From assembly GCF_014653215.1 (NCBI RefSeq), contig NZ_BNAI01000001.1, positions 891,011-955,010 of the forward strand: a stretch of 64,000 nucleotides of DNA. Reading direction: 5' to 3'. Positions 51,855 through 59,446 of the stretch are shown here, one piece after another. How positions within the stretch are numbered: the stretch's first letter is position 1; every line of letters begins with the position of its first letter. Below the pieces are notes generated by a model. It saw nothing but the letters and a program-made list of their open reading frames with translations, was not told the DNA's origin and did no database searches. Origin of the DNA: Pseudolysinimonas yzui. GTDB taxonomy: Bacteria > Actinomycetota > Actinomycetes > Actinomycetales > Microbacteriaceae. Both the position numbers and the translations under genes were made by a program.

Positions 51855-52880
51855 GTGAAGCGCATCGGGTCCCTCTCCTTCGGCCATTGGGCACCCGGTC
51901 GCGGGTCGCTCGTCGCAACCGCCGCCGACGCCCTCCAGCAGACCCTGGAGCTCGCGGTCGCCGCGGAGGAGGTCGGGGCCGACGGCGCTTTCGTGCGCGT
52001 GCACCACTTCGCCCGGCAGCTCGCCTCGCCCTTCCCCCTGCTCGCTGCGATCGGCGCGCGCACCTCCCGGATCGAGATCGGCACGGCCGTGATCGACATG
52101 CGCTACGAGAATCCGCTCTACATGGCCGAGGATGCCGCGGCCGCCGACCTGCTGAGCGGCGGGCGACTGCAGCTGGGCATCAGTCGCGGCTCACCCGAGA
52201 CCGCGCTCCGCGGGTCGGAGTCTTTCGGGTACGTGCCCGACGAGGGCGAGACGGATGCCGACCTCGCCCGCCGGCACACCGAGCACTTCCGGGCGGCGAT
52301 CGCCGGCGCCGGGGTCGCGATGTCGAACCCGCAGATGACGGGGGTCTCGCAGCCGCTCGCGATCGAACCGCGCTCCCCCGGGCTGTCCGACCGGATCTGG
52401 TGGGGCGCCGGAACCCGGGCGACTGCCGTCTGGACGGCGGAACAGGGCATGAACCTCATGTCGTCGACGCTGCTCACCGAGGAGACCGGCGCCTCGCTCG
52501 CCGACCTGCAGGCCGAACAGATCCAGATGTACCGCGACGCGTGGGCTGCCGCCGGACACGACCGCGAGCCGCGCGTATCGATCAGCCGCAGCATCCTGCC
52601 GATCATCGACGACGAGACCCGGCACTACTTCGGACTGCGCGCCCAGGCCGACGCCCAGGATCAGGTCGGTCACCTCGACGGCGGACTCGCCCGCTTCGGG
52701 CGCTCCTACATCGGGGAACCCGACAGAATCGCCGAGGAACTCGCCGCGGATGCCGCGGTGCAGGCGGCGGACACGATCCTGGTGACGGTGCCCAACCAGC
52801 TCGGCGTCGACTTCAACGCCCGCATCCTGGAGTCGATCGTGCGCGACATCAAGCCGCACCTCCCCTCGGTGGTCGAGTAG
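51855..52880 (+). CDS. LLM-class flavin-dependent oxidoreductase
   Basis: 341 residues from the GTG at 51855 (VKRIGSLSFGHWAPG). A luciferase-like TIM barrel with GADGAFVRVHHFARQLASPFPLLAAIGARTSRIEIGTAVIDMRYENPLYMAEDAAAADLLSGGRLQLGISRG. It uses FMN or F420; the substrate is unknown. The final residues SVVE and the stop codon come from the arm of a dispersed palindrome. Confidence 0.92.
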   Translation: MKRIGSLSFGHWAPGRGSLVATAADALQQTLELAVAAEEVGADGAFVRVHHFARQLASPFPLLAAIGARTSRIEIGTAVIDMRYENPLYMAEDAAAADLLSGGRLQLGISRGSPETALRGSESFGYVPDEGETDADLARRHTEHFRAAIAGAGVAMSNPQMTGVSQPLAIEPRSPGLSDRIWWGAGTRATAVWTAEQGMNLMSSTLLTEETGASLADLQAEQIQMYRDAWAAAGHDREPRVSISRSILPIIDDETRHYFGLRAQADAQDQVGHLDGGLARFGRSYIGEPDRIAEELAADAAVQAADTILVTVPNQLGVDFNARILESIVRDIKPHLPSVVE

Positions 52881-52905
52881 CCGCCTCAGGCGGCGTGTCG
52901 AGACC
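52864..52905 (+). repeat. REP-like palindrome, copy B
   Basis: CCTCGGTGGTCGAGTAG, then CCGCC/GGCGG arms around TCA, then GTGTCGAGACC. Its TAG is the stop codon of the LLM gene (52878-52880). A leaderless promoter for the next gene starts 3 bp after the element. Confidence 0.75.
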
Positions 52906-52908
52906 CAC

Positions 52909-52914
52909 TAACCT
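52909..52914 (+). promoter_or_regulatory. -10 hexamer of the aminotransferase gene (leaderless)
   Basis: TAACCT ends 7 nt before the GTG at 52922. Confidence 0.5.
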
Positions 52915-52921
52915 CGAACGC

Positions 52922-54112
52922 GTGACGATCCCCGGCGCCTGGTTGCGCACCGCGGCCGGAGCCGGACTCGTCGGGCCCGACGGCTCGGTCGGCGCGACGA
53001 TCTTCGCCGAGATGAGCGCCCTCGCGGCGCGCACCGGGGCGATCAACCTCGGCCAGGGCTTCCCGGACACCGACGGCCCGCCCGAGGTGCTCGAGGCGGC
53101 CCGGCAGGCGATCGCCGACGGCGTCAACCAGTACCCGCCGGGGCGCGGGATGCCGGTGTTGCGCGAGGCGATCGCCCGGCACCAGCAGCGCTTCTACGGT
53201 CTCGCCGTCGATCCCGACACCGATGTGCTCGTCACTGCAGGCGCCACCGAGGCCCTCGCCGCGACCCTGCTGGCCCTGGTCGAGCCGGGCGACGAGGTGC
53301 TGACCTTCGAGCCGTACTACGACTCGTATGCCGCGATCGTCGCTCTCGCGGGCGCTCGACTCGTGACCGTTCCGCTCGAGTGGCCCGCGTTCGCCCCCGA
53401 CCCCGACCGCATCCGCGCGGCCTTCTCGGCCCGCACCCGGCTCGTGCTCGTCAACGACCCGCACAACCCGACCGGGTCGGTGCTCGATCGCGGGACGCGC
53501 GAACTCATCGTCGAGCTCGCCACCCGGCATGACGCCCTCATCGTCACCGACGAGGTCTACGAGCATCTGCGATTCGGCACCCCGCACGAGCCGATCGCGA
53601 CCCTCCCGGGTGCGGCGGAGCGCACGATCACGATCTCGTCAGGCGGCAAGACGTTCTCGACGACCGGCTGGAAGATCGGCTGGCTGCACGCCCGAGCCGA
53701 CCTGGTGACGGCGATCCTCAGCGTCAAGCAGTTCCTCACCTACGTCAACGGAGCCCCCTTCCAGCCGGCGATCGCCGTGGGCCTCGACCTCCCCGACGCC
53801 TTCTACGCCCGGATCGCCGCCGACCTCGGCGCCGGCCGCGACATCCTCATCGCCGGACTGCGGCGGGCCGGCCTGACGGTCTCGGTGCCCGAGGGCTCCT
53901 ACTTCGTCGTCGCCGACGCCGCCCCACTCGGCGCGACGGATGCCGCCGCGTTCTGCCGCGACCTCGCGACGACCGCCGGAGTCGTCGGCATCCCGGTCTC
54001 CGCCTTCACCGCGACGCCCGGCGCGTACGCGGGCCTGGTGCGCTTCGCGTTCTGCAAGCGTCCGGATGTGCTGCGGGAGGCGGCAGGTCGGTTGTCGTCG
54101 CTGTCCGCATAA
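52922..54112 (+). CDS. Class I/II PLP-dependent aminotransferase (DapC/KAT-like)
   Basis: 396 residues, GTG start. INLGQGFPDTDGP (41-53), the NDPHNPTG loop (178-185), Asp210 and Tyr213 in TDEVYEHL, and the PLP lysine Lys243 in SSGGKTFSTTGWKIGW are all present. The sequence resembles N-succinyldiaminopimelate aminotransferase and kynurenine/methionine aminotransferases. The amino donor cannot be fixed by eye. Confidence 0.93.
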   Translation: MTIPGAWLRTAAGAGLVGPDGSVGATIFAEMSALAARTGAINLGQGFPDTDGPPEVLEAARQAIADGVNQYPPGRGMPVLREAIARHQQRFYGLAVDPDTDVLVTAGATEALAATLLALVEPGDEVLTFEPYYDSYAAIVALAGARLVTVPLEWPAFAPDPDRIRAAFSARTRLVLVNDPHNPTGSVLDRGTRELIVELATRHDALIVTDEVYEHLRFGTPHEPIATLPGAAERTITISSGGKTFSTTGWKIGWLHARADLVTAILSVKQFLTYVNGAPFQPAIAVGLDLPDAFYARIAADLGAGRDILIAGLRRAGLTVSVPEGSYFVVADAAPLGATDAAAFCRDLATTAGVVGIPVSAFTATPGAYAGLVRFAFCKRPDVLREAAGRLSSLSA

Positions 54113-54118
54113 CAGTCT

Positions 54119-54156
54119 CTATTGATTTTCGATAGGTTTCGATCGATACTCGATAG
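54119..54156 (+). promoter_or_regulatory. TCGATAG repeats before the DUF2975 gene, candidate operator
   Basis: CTATTGA-TTT-TCGATAG (54119-54135) is a near-perfect inverted repeat, and TCGATAG recurs at 54150-54156, 21 bp later, abutting the ATG. TCGATCGA lies between them. A TAGGTT hexamer (54133-54138) overlaps the repeats. The small helix-turn-helix protein encoded two genes downstream is the likely ligand. Confidence 0.45.
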
Positions 54157-54663
54157 ATGACGAACGAGACCGCTCTCGACCTCCCTCGCCCGTGGCTGCC
54201 GCTTGTCGTCGCCACCTTCGTCGCACTCGGCGTTCTGTTCGCCTCGATCGGCCTCCTGCAGTACGGGCTGATCGCACTTTCCGATTACTACGTCCGAACA
54301 CTCCCCGAGTACTCGGACCTGCAGCCACCGCTTCTGGCCCTGCTCCTCGGCGGCGGGATGTGCTTCCAGGTGGCGATCGTCGCGACCGCGATTCTCGTCG
54401 GCCGGGTGCGGACCGGCCGCATCTTGCAGCAATCGGCGATGCGTTGGGTCGACCTGATGGTCGCGGCGATCACGGTCGCCGGACTCGTCACCGTGACCCT
54501 CGTCATCCTCCTGCGGATCGCCGACGCGCTTCCCCCGGGCATCATGCTGGTGCTCGTCGTCGGAGGCGTCGCGCTCGCGGTTCTCGATCTGCTGCTGCTC
54601 GTGCTGCGTTCGCTGTTGCGTCGTGCGATTCTGTTGCGCACCGAACTGGATGAGGTCGTCTGA
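54157..54663 (+). CDS. DUF2975 membrane protein
   Basis: 168 residues with four hydrophobic segments (about 13-40, 57-80, 95-118, 125-150). This is the DUF2975 layout, regularly encoded beside a small Cro/CI-type helix-turn-helix protein (the YoaS-YozG pair in Bacillus). Function unknown. It overlaps the next gene by one base (TGATG). Confidence 0.88.
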   Translation: MTNETALDLPRPWLPLVVATFVALGVLFASIGLLQYGLIALSDYYVRTLPEYSDLQPPLLALLLGGGMCFQVAIVATAILVGRVRTGRILQQSAMRWVDLMVAAITVAGLVTVTLVILLRIADALPPGIMLVLVVGGVALAVLDLLLLVLRSLLRRAILLRTELDEVV

Positions 54664-54899
54664 TGACGATCCGCATCTCGATCGACAGGATGCTCGTCGA
54701 ACGCGGATTGAGCGTGGGCGACTTCGCCGAGGCGATCGGCATCACCCCCGCGAACGTCGCCGTGCTCAAGAACGGCCGGGCGAAGGCGGTGCGGTTCACC
54801 ACCCTTGACGCGATGTGTCGTGTGCTGGAGTGCCAACCCGGCGACCTGCTGCGTTACGAGGACCCGAGCAGCCCCGCCGCGCGAGCCGGCTCGGCATAG
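54663..54899 (+). CDS. YozG-type Cro/CI helix-turn-helix protein
   Basis: 78 residues. IDRMLVERGLSVGDFAEAIGITPANVAVLKNGRAKAVRFTTLDAMCRVLECQPGDLLRYE is the HTH of this family, with SVGDFAEAIGITPANVAVLKNG as the turn. The last 15 codons overlap the convergent mug gene by 46 bp and look like an unneeded tail. It probably regulates the DUF2975 operon through the TCGATAG repeats upstream. Confidence 0.9.
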   Translation: MTIRISIDRMLVERGLSVGDFAEAIGITPANVAVLKNGRAKAVRFTTLDAMCRVLECQPGDLLRYEDPSSPAARAGSA

Positions 54900-55426
54900 G
54901 CGGCGGCAAGCGACGCGACGGTGTCGTGGGCGTTGAGCCCGCTCGGGTTCGGCACGACCCACAGGCGCGCGCCCGCGATCCCGTCCGGCTGCTCCCCCGG
55001 CGTCGCCTTCGGCCGGTCGAAGCCCTGGCGGTAGGCGGTGATCCCGACGATCGCGACGACGGCGGGATGCCACCGTTGCACCGTCTCCACCAGGCGTCGC
55101 GCCCCCGCCCGCAGCTCGTCGCGTGAGAGTTCGTCGGCGCGTGCCGTCGCCCGGTTGACGAAGTTGGTGATGCCGATGCCACGCCTGACGAACGCGGCGC
55201 GGTCGGCATCCGTCATCCCCGACGCGAAGTCGGGCAGCTGCTCGATGATGCCCGCGGCGAGCAGGGCGGGATAGAAGCGGTTGCCCGGGTAGGCGAAGTG
55301 GGTCTGGGTCGCGGCGGTCCACAGGCCCGGGTTGATGCCCACGAAGAGCAGCCGCACGCCCGCGCCGATGAGGTCGGGCACGGCGACGTCGCGGTAGGCC
55401 TGTAGCTCTGCTCGCGTGAAGCCCAT
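54854..55426 (-). CDS. mug: G/U mismatch-specific DNA glycosylase
   Basis: 190 residues from the ATG at 55426, overlapping the tmk stop by one base. It removes uracil or thymine mispaired with guanine. GINPGLWTAATQTHFAYPGNRFYPAL (30-55) is the active-site motif, and VVPNPSGLNAH near the C-terminus is the second motif. Linkage to tmk suggests a shared role in thymidine/uracil handling. Confidence 0.92.
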   Translation of the reverse strand: MGFTRAELQAYRDVAVPDLIGAGVRLLFVGINPGLWTAATQTHFAYPGNRFYPALLAAGIIEQLPDFASGMTDADRAAFVRRGIGITNFVNRATARADELSRDELRAGARRLVETVQRWHPAVVAIVGITAYRQGFDRPKATPGEQPDGIAGARLWVVPNPSGLNAHDTVASLAAAYAEPARAAGLLGSS

Positions 55427-56037
55427 CAGCGCAACGGTGCCAGGGCGTCCCAGATCGCGTCGGCGACTTCCTCGCGCGACGCATCGCCGTCGACCTCGAT
55501 GAGCCGACCGAGGGGCACATCGCTCGCGAACGCCTGCAGGTAGAGGTCGCGGGCCTTCTGCAGCGCCGATGCCTGGTCGAACGGGCCGGTGTTGAACTCG
55601 CCGCGCGACTCGAGACGGGCGACGCACGCCGCGACCGAGGTGTCGACGAAGACGGTGGCGTCGGGTTCCATCGCCCGGGAGTTGAGGGTGCGCACCCACT
55701 CGAAGGGCAGCCCCTGCGAGGTCTGGTAGGCGAGCGACGACGCCACGTACCGATCGCTCACCACCCAGGTGCCGGCATCCAGCGCGCCGCGGATCTCGAC
55801 GGTGTGCTCGATGCGGTCGGCGGCGAAGGTGAGGGCGACCGTCTCGGGCTCGAGGTGCAGGTCGCCGTCGGTGAACGCCCGCGCGATCCGGCCGATCGCC
55901 CCGTCGGTCGGCTCCTTCGTGAGGTCGACCGGTAAGCCGTGCTCGATAAGCCGTGCCGCGAGCAACGCACCCTGGGTCGTGGTGCCGGCCCCGTCGAGGC
56001 CCTCGAGCACGATGAACCGACCTCGACCACTCCGCAC
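55426..56037 (-). CDS. tmk: Thymidylate kinase with a divergent P-loop
   Basis: 203 residues with a leaderless GTG. It phosphorylates dTMP. The P-loop GLDGAGTTTQ (13-22) has Thr where other P-loop kinases have Lys. The DR motif VVSDRYVASSLAYQ is intact, and TKEPTDG follows the first helix. I recall the same GTTTQ loop in some other bacterial Tmk proteins, so this is probably a subfamily, not a damaged gene. Confidence 0.9.
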   Translation of the reverse strand: MRSGRGRFIVLEGLDGAGTTTQGALLAARLIEHGLPVDLTKEPTDGAIGRIARAFTDGDLHLEPETVALTFAADRIEHTVEIRGALDAGTWVVSDRYVASSLAYQTSQGLPFEWVRTLNSRAMEPDATVFVDTSVAACVARLESRGEFNTGPFDQASALQKARDLYLQAFASDVPLGRLIEVDGDASREEVADAIWDALAPLR

Positions 56038-56043
56038 CTGACG

Positions 56044-56049
56044 ATGCTA
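56044..56049 (-). promoter_or_regulatory. -10 hexamer of tmk (leaderless)
   Basis: TAGCAT ends 6 nt before the GTG at 56037 on the minus strand. Confidence 0.5.
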
Positions 56050-56130
56050 CCGACGCGCACTCGGCTCGCAGGACCTTTGGACGTGGACGCGGGCGCCGCG
56101 CATCACGAGACTGAGGGACGGAGGCGATCC

Positions 56131-56826
56131 ATGAGCGACGCAGTGTTCGCGGCGACCTGGGTCTTCGTGCTCGGCAGCGTGGGTGGCGTGCTCATCGAGC
56201 GGGCGTGGATGCGGCTCCTCGAAGGCCCGGATGTCGTCGACCCGCGCAGCGGGCTGCTTTACCTGCCGTTCAATCCGCTGTACGGGTTCGCCGCCGTGAT
56301 CGGTTCGCTCGTGCTGGCTCCCCTCGCGGCGTCGCCTCCGCTCGTCTTCCTCGCCGCGCTGGTGATCTTCACGCTCGTCGAAGGGGTGACGAGTCTGTTG
56401 ATGGAGCGAGCTTTCGGGGTGGTGTTCTGGGACTACAGCGACAAGCGGGTCAATCTCGGCGGGCGCGTCTGTCTCGAGTACTCGGTGATCTGGGGGGCAC
56501 TCGGGCTCGCACTGGTCTACCTGCTCGACCCGGCGCTCCGCTCGATCGTCGTGCTGCTCCCGCGCCCCGCGAGCGACATCGTCGCAGTGGCGATCCTGGC
56601 GCTCGTCGCTGCCGCGACCATCCTCACCCTCCTCGGATTCGCCCGGTTGAAGAGCGCCATCACGGGATGGAACTCGTCAACCACCCCGCAGGCTTCGTGG
56701 GATCGCATCGTCGACCGTCTCGCCCCGCCCGACTCCGTGGCCGACGCTTTCCCGCACATGAACCTCAGCGTGCGGTACCGGCGTCTGCGCAACGCCCGAC
56801 CGCGTCGGTCGACGATCGACCGGTGA
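56131..56826 (+). CDS. CmpB-type putative ABC transporter permease
   Basis: 231 residues from the ATG at 56131 behind GGAGG. Hydrophobic segments lie at about 5-22, 50-70, 72-92, 112-128 and 143-170. NPLYGFAAVIG and WDYSDKRVNLGGRVCLEYSVIWGALGLALVYLLDPAL are the PF06541 signature. No ABC ATPase accompanies it, so transport is doubtful and the function is unknown. Confidence 0.85.
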   Translation: MSDAVFAATWVFVLGSVGGVLIERAWMRLLEGPDVVDPRSGLLYLPFNPLYGFAAVIGSLVLAPLAASPPLVFLAALVIFTLVEGVTSLLMERAFGVVFWDYSDKRVNLGGRVCLEYSVIWGALGLALVYLLDPALRSIVVLLPRPASDIVAVAILALVAAATILTLLGFARLKSAITGWNSSTTPQASWDRIVDRLAPPDSVADAFPHMNLSVRYRRLRNARPRRSTIDR

Positions 56827-56857
56827 CGCACCGGGCGGCAGCGGGCAGAATCGGGGC

Positions 56858-57874
56858 ATGTCGCTCGTCGCCCCGATGCTCGCCAAGTCCGTCGAGTCGA
56901 TCCCTGAGGGCAACCTGCTCTACGAGCCGAAGTGGGACGGGTTCCGCGGCATCGTGCAGGTCACCGGCGACGGGGTCGAGATCGGCAGCCGCGGCGACAA
57001 GCCGCTGACCCGGTACTTTCCCGAACTCGTGGATGCGTTCGCCCGGCTGCTTCCCCCGTGCGTGCTCGACGGCGAGATCGTCGTCACGATCGAGTGGGAG
57101 GGGAAGCGCCGCCTGCACTGGGATTCGCTGACGCAGCGCATCCACCCGGCCGAGAGCCGGGTGACCAAGCTCTCGCAGGAGACCCCGGCGTCATTCGTCG
57201 CGTTCGACGTGCTCTCGATCGGCGACCGCGACCTCACCGGTGAGCCGCTCGCGGTGCGCCGGGCGGAGCTCGAGAAGCTGTTCGCCGACGTGCCCGCTCC
57301 CCTGCACCTCACCCGCACGACGCGTGACATCGCGGTGGCGCGGCGCTGGCTCGACGAGTTCGAAGGCGCCGGGCTGGATGGGGTGGTCGCCAAGCCGCTT
57401 GATCAGCCTTACCAGCCGGGCAAGCGGGCGATGTTCAAGATCAAGCACAAGCGCACGGCGGATGTCGTGCTGCTCGGGTACCGCATCCACAAGTCGGGCG
57501 AAGGGGTGGGTTCGCTGCTCCTCGGGCTGTACCACGAGGGGCGCCTGCTGCCCGTCGGCGGGGTCTCGGCGTTCAGCAACGCGCGGCGGCTCGAGCTCAT
57601 CGACGAACTCGCTCCACTCGTCGAGCGCGACGACGACGGTGCCGCGGTCACCGGCGAGAAGGAGCGCAGCCGGTTCTCGTCGGGCAAAGACGGGTCGTTC
57701 CTGCGATTGCGGCCCGAGCGCGTGCTCGAGGTGCGCTACGACCAGATGGAGGCGGGGCGCTTTCGGCACACCGTGCAGTTCGAACGGTGGCGGCCCGACC
57801 GCGAGCCGGAGTCGTGCACGTACGACCAGCTCGAGGTGCCGATCGCGTACGACCTGGATGACGTGCTGCAGTAG
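56858..57874 (+). CDS. ligC: ATP-dependent DNA ligase (LigC type)
   Basis: 338 residues. The adenylated Lys25 is in EPKWDGFRG, followed by LDGEIVV (motif III), SFVAFDVL (IIIa), LDGVVAKP (IV) and MFKIKHKRTADVVLLGYR (V); an OB fold follows. This is the stand-alone LigC ligase. It faces a LigD-type polymerase gene, as LigC1 does Rv3730c in M. tuberculosis. The stop codon lies in a dispersed palindrome. Confidence 0.92.
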   Translation: MSLVAPMLAKSVESIPEGNLLYEPKWDGFRGIVQVTGDGVEIGSRGDKPLTRYFPELVDAFARLLPPCVLDGEIVVTIEWEGKRRLHWDSLTQRIHPAESRVTKLSQETPASFVAFDVLSIGDRDLTGEPLAVRRAELEKLFADVPAPLHLTRTTRDIAVARRWLDEFEGAGLDGVVAKPLDQPYQPGKRAMFKIKHKRTADVVLLGYRIHKSGEGVGSLLLGLYHEGRLLPVGGVSAFSNARRLELIDELAPLVERDDDGAAVTGEKERSRFSSGKDGSFLRLRPERVLEVRYDQMEAGRFRHTVQFERWRPDREPESCTYDQLEVPIAYDLDDVLQ

Positions 57875-57913
57875 GTCTCGACACGCGGCTTCGCCGCTAC
57901 TCGACCACCGAGG
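57872..57913. repeat. REP-like palindrome, copy C
   Basis: TAGGTCTCGACACGCGGC, loop, GCCGCTACTCGACCACCGAGG. The left edge supplies the ligC stop (57872-57874) and the right arm supplies the stop and last codons of the convergent polymerase gene (57897-57899). It fills the entire gap between them. Confidence 0.75.
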
Positions 57914-58955
57914 TGCGAGGGTTGCCGTCGGCATCCCAGTTGTCGGCGTTCTTCTTGCTGGGCTGCACGCGCGGCGGCTCGCCGGGCATCTTCGGGTAGT
58001 CGGGCGGGAAGGGCAGCTCGCCGAGACCCGCGTCGAGGTCGCGTTGCCACCAGTCGAGCAGCGTGTCGATGCGGCCCGGGGTGGCGTGGAAGTCGGCCCA
58101 GGGATCACCGACGGTGGCGAGCCGGTCGGGCACGGTGAGCACCGTGAACTGCCGAGGGTCGCAGGTTTCCAGTTCCTCCCAGGTGATCGGGGTCGAGACG
58201 GGGGCGTGCCGCAGGGCGCGCGGGCTGTAGGCACCGGCGATCGTGCGGTCGCGGTTCGCCTGGTTGAAGTCGACGAAGACGCGTCGGCCGCGCTCCTCCT
58301 TCCACCACGACGTCGTCACGGCATCCGGCATGCGCCGCTCGAGTTCGCGCGCGGCCGCGATCACGGCGTGCCGCACATCGAGGAACTCCCACAGCGGCTC
58401 GATCGGCGCATAGAGGTGGATGCCGCGGTTGCCCGAGGTCTTGATATACGCCGTAAGCCCCGCCTCGCGCAGCACGTTGCGCATCTCGAGTGCGGCCGGG
58501 ACGGCATCCGAGAAGTCGGTTGCCGGCTGCGGGTCGAGGTCGATGCGCAGCTGGTCGGGGTTGTCGGTGTTCGCCGTGCGCGACGGCCACGGGTGGAAGA
58601 CGATCGTGTTCATCTGCACGGCCCAGACGATTCCGGCGGGCTCGTCGAGCACGACCAGCGGATGCGAGCGCGCGCTCGGGAACGTGACGGGCACGCTGCG
58701 CAGCCACTCGGGGGCGCCCTTCGGCGGATTCTTCGAGAAGAAGTTCTCGCCGTCGACCCCCTCGGAGTAGCGCTCCAGCGCGACCGGTCGGTCGCCGTTC
58801 GCGGCGAGGAACGGGTCGGCGACCGCCATCGCGTAGTGCGCGAGGTCGAGCTTGGTGATACCGACCTCCGGCCAGAGCACGCGGTCGGGGCTCGACAGCC
58901 GCACCTCCCGGGTGCCCGAGGGGCCCGGCACCTCGAGCACGACGGCGGCGGGCAT
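57897..58955 (-). CDS. LigD-type DNA polymerase/primase domain protein
   Basis: 352 residues from the ATG at 58955, overlapping the VOC gene stop. GITKLDLAHYAMAVADPFLAANGDRPVALERYSEGVDGENFFSKNPPKGAPEWL is the POL domain signature; RIDLDPQPATDF carries the metal-binding DxD, and FVDFNQANRDRTIAGAYSPRA is present. It extends primers and fills gaps in end-joining in relatives (archaeo-eukaryotic primase fold). No ligase or nuclease domain is fused. The C-terminal SVVE comes from the palindromic repeat. Confidence 0.9.
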   Translation of the reverse strand: MPAAVVLEVPGPSGTREVRLSSPDRVLWPEVGITKLDLAHYAMAVADPFLAANGDRPVALERYSEGVDGENFFSKNPPKGAPEWLRSVPVTFPSARSHPLVVLDEPAGIVWAVQMNTIVFHPWPSRTANTDNPDQLRIDLDPQPATDFSDAVPAALEMRNVLREAGLTAYIKTSGNRGIHLYAPIEPLWEFLDVRHAVIAAARELERRMPDAVTTSWWKEERGRRVFVDFNQANRDRTIAGAYSPRALRHAPVSTPITWEELETCDPRQFTVLTVPDRLATVGDPWADFHATPGRIDTLLDWWQRDLDAGLGELPFPPDYPKMPGEPPRVQPSKKNADNWDADGNPRTSVVE

Positions 58956-59380
58956 CAGGCGGCGTCGGCCGAGATGTTGACCAGCCAGGCGATGCCGAAG
59001 CGGTCGGTGAGCATGCCGAAGCTCGCGCCCCACGGGGCGGTCGCGAGCGGTTCGACGATCGTCGCGCCCTCCCCCAGTTTCTGCCAGTAGCCGCGCAGTT
59101 CGGCGTCGTCGTCGCTCGGCCCGCTGAGCGAGATGGAGAACTGGTTGGTGCCCGCGACGTAATCCATGTGGCTGGGTACATCCGAAGCCATCAGCGTGAA
59201 CCCCGCCGGCGTCTCGAGCTGGCCGTGCATCACGAGCCCGCGTTCCGCCTCGGGCACGTCGTCCATCCCCATCTCGGCGAACGAGCTCACGGTGAGTTCG
59301 CCGCCGAAGACGGAGTGATAGAACTCGAGCGCCTCCTTCGCCTGGCCGCGAAAGTTGAGGTAAGGGTTCATCACGCTCAT
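58955..59380 (-). CDS. VOC-family (PhnB-like) protein
   Basis: 141 residues. MNPYLNFRGQAKEALEFYHSVFGGEL and GTNQFSISLSGPSDDDAELRGYWQKLGEGATIVEPLATAPWGASFGMLTDRFGIAWLVN are typical of the PhnB/3-demethylubiquinone-like branch of the vicinal oxygen chelate superfamily. Substrate unknown. A CAGAAT hexamer lies 6 nt upstream of the ATG. Confidence 0.88.
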   Translation of the reverse strand: MSVMNPYLNFRGQAKEALEFYHSVFGGELTVSSFAEMGMDDVPEAERGLVMHGQLETPAGFTLMASDVPSHMDYVAGTNQFSISLSGPSDDDAELRGYWQKLGEGATIVEPLATAPWGASFGMLTDRFGIAWLVNISADAA

Positions 59381-59446
59381 GGGGCCATTCTGCGCCGGGC
59401 CGCCGAGGCTCGCTAGACCCCGCCCGACCGAATGTCAGGATGAAGG

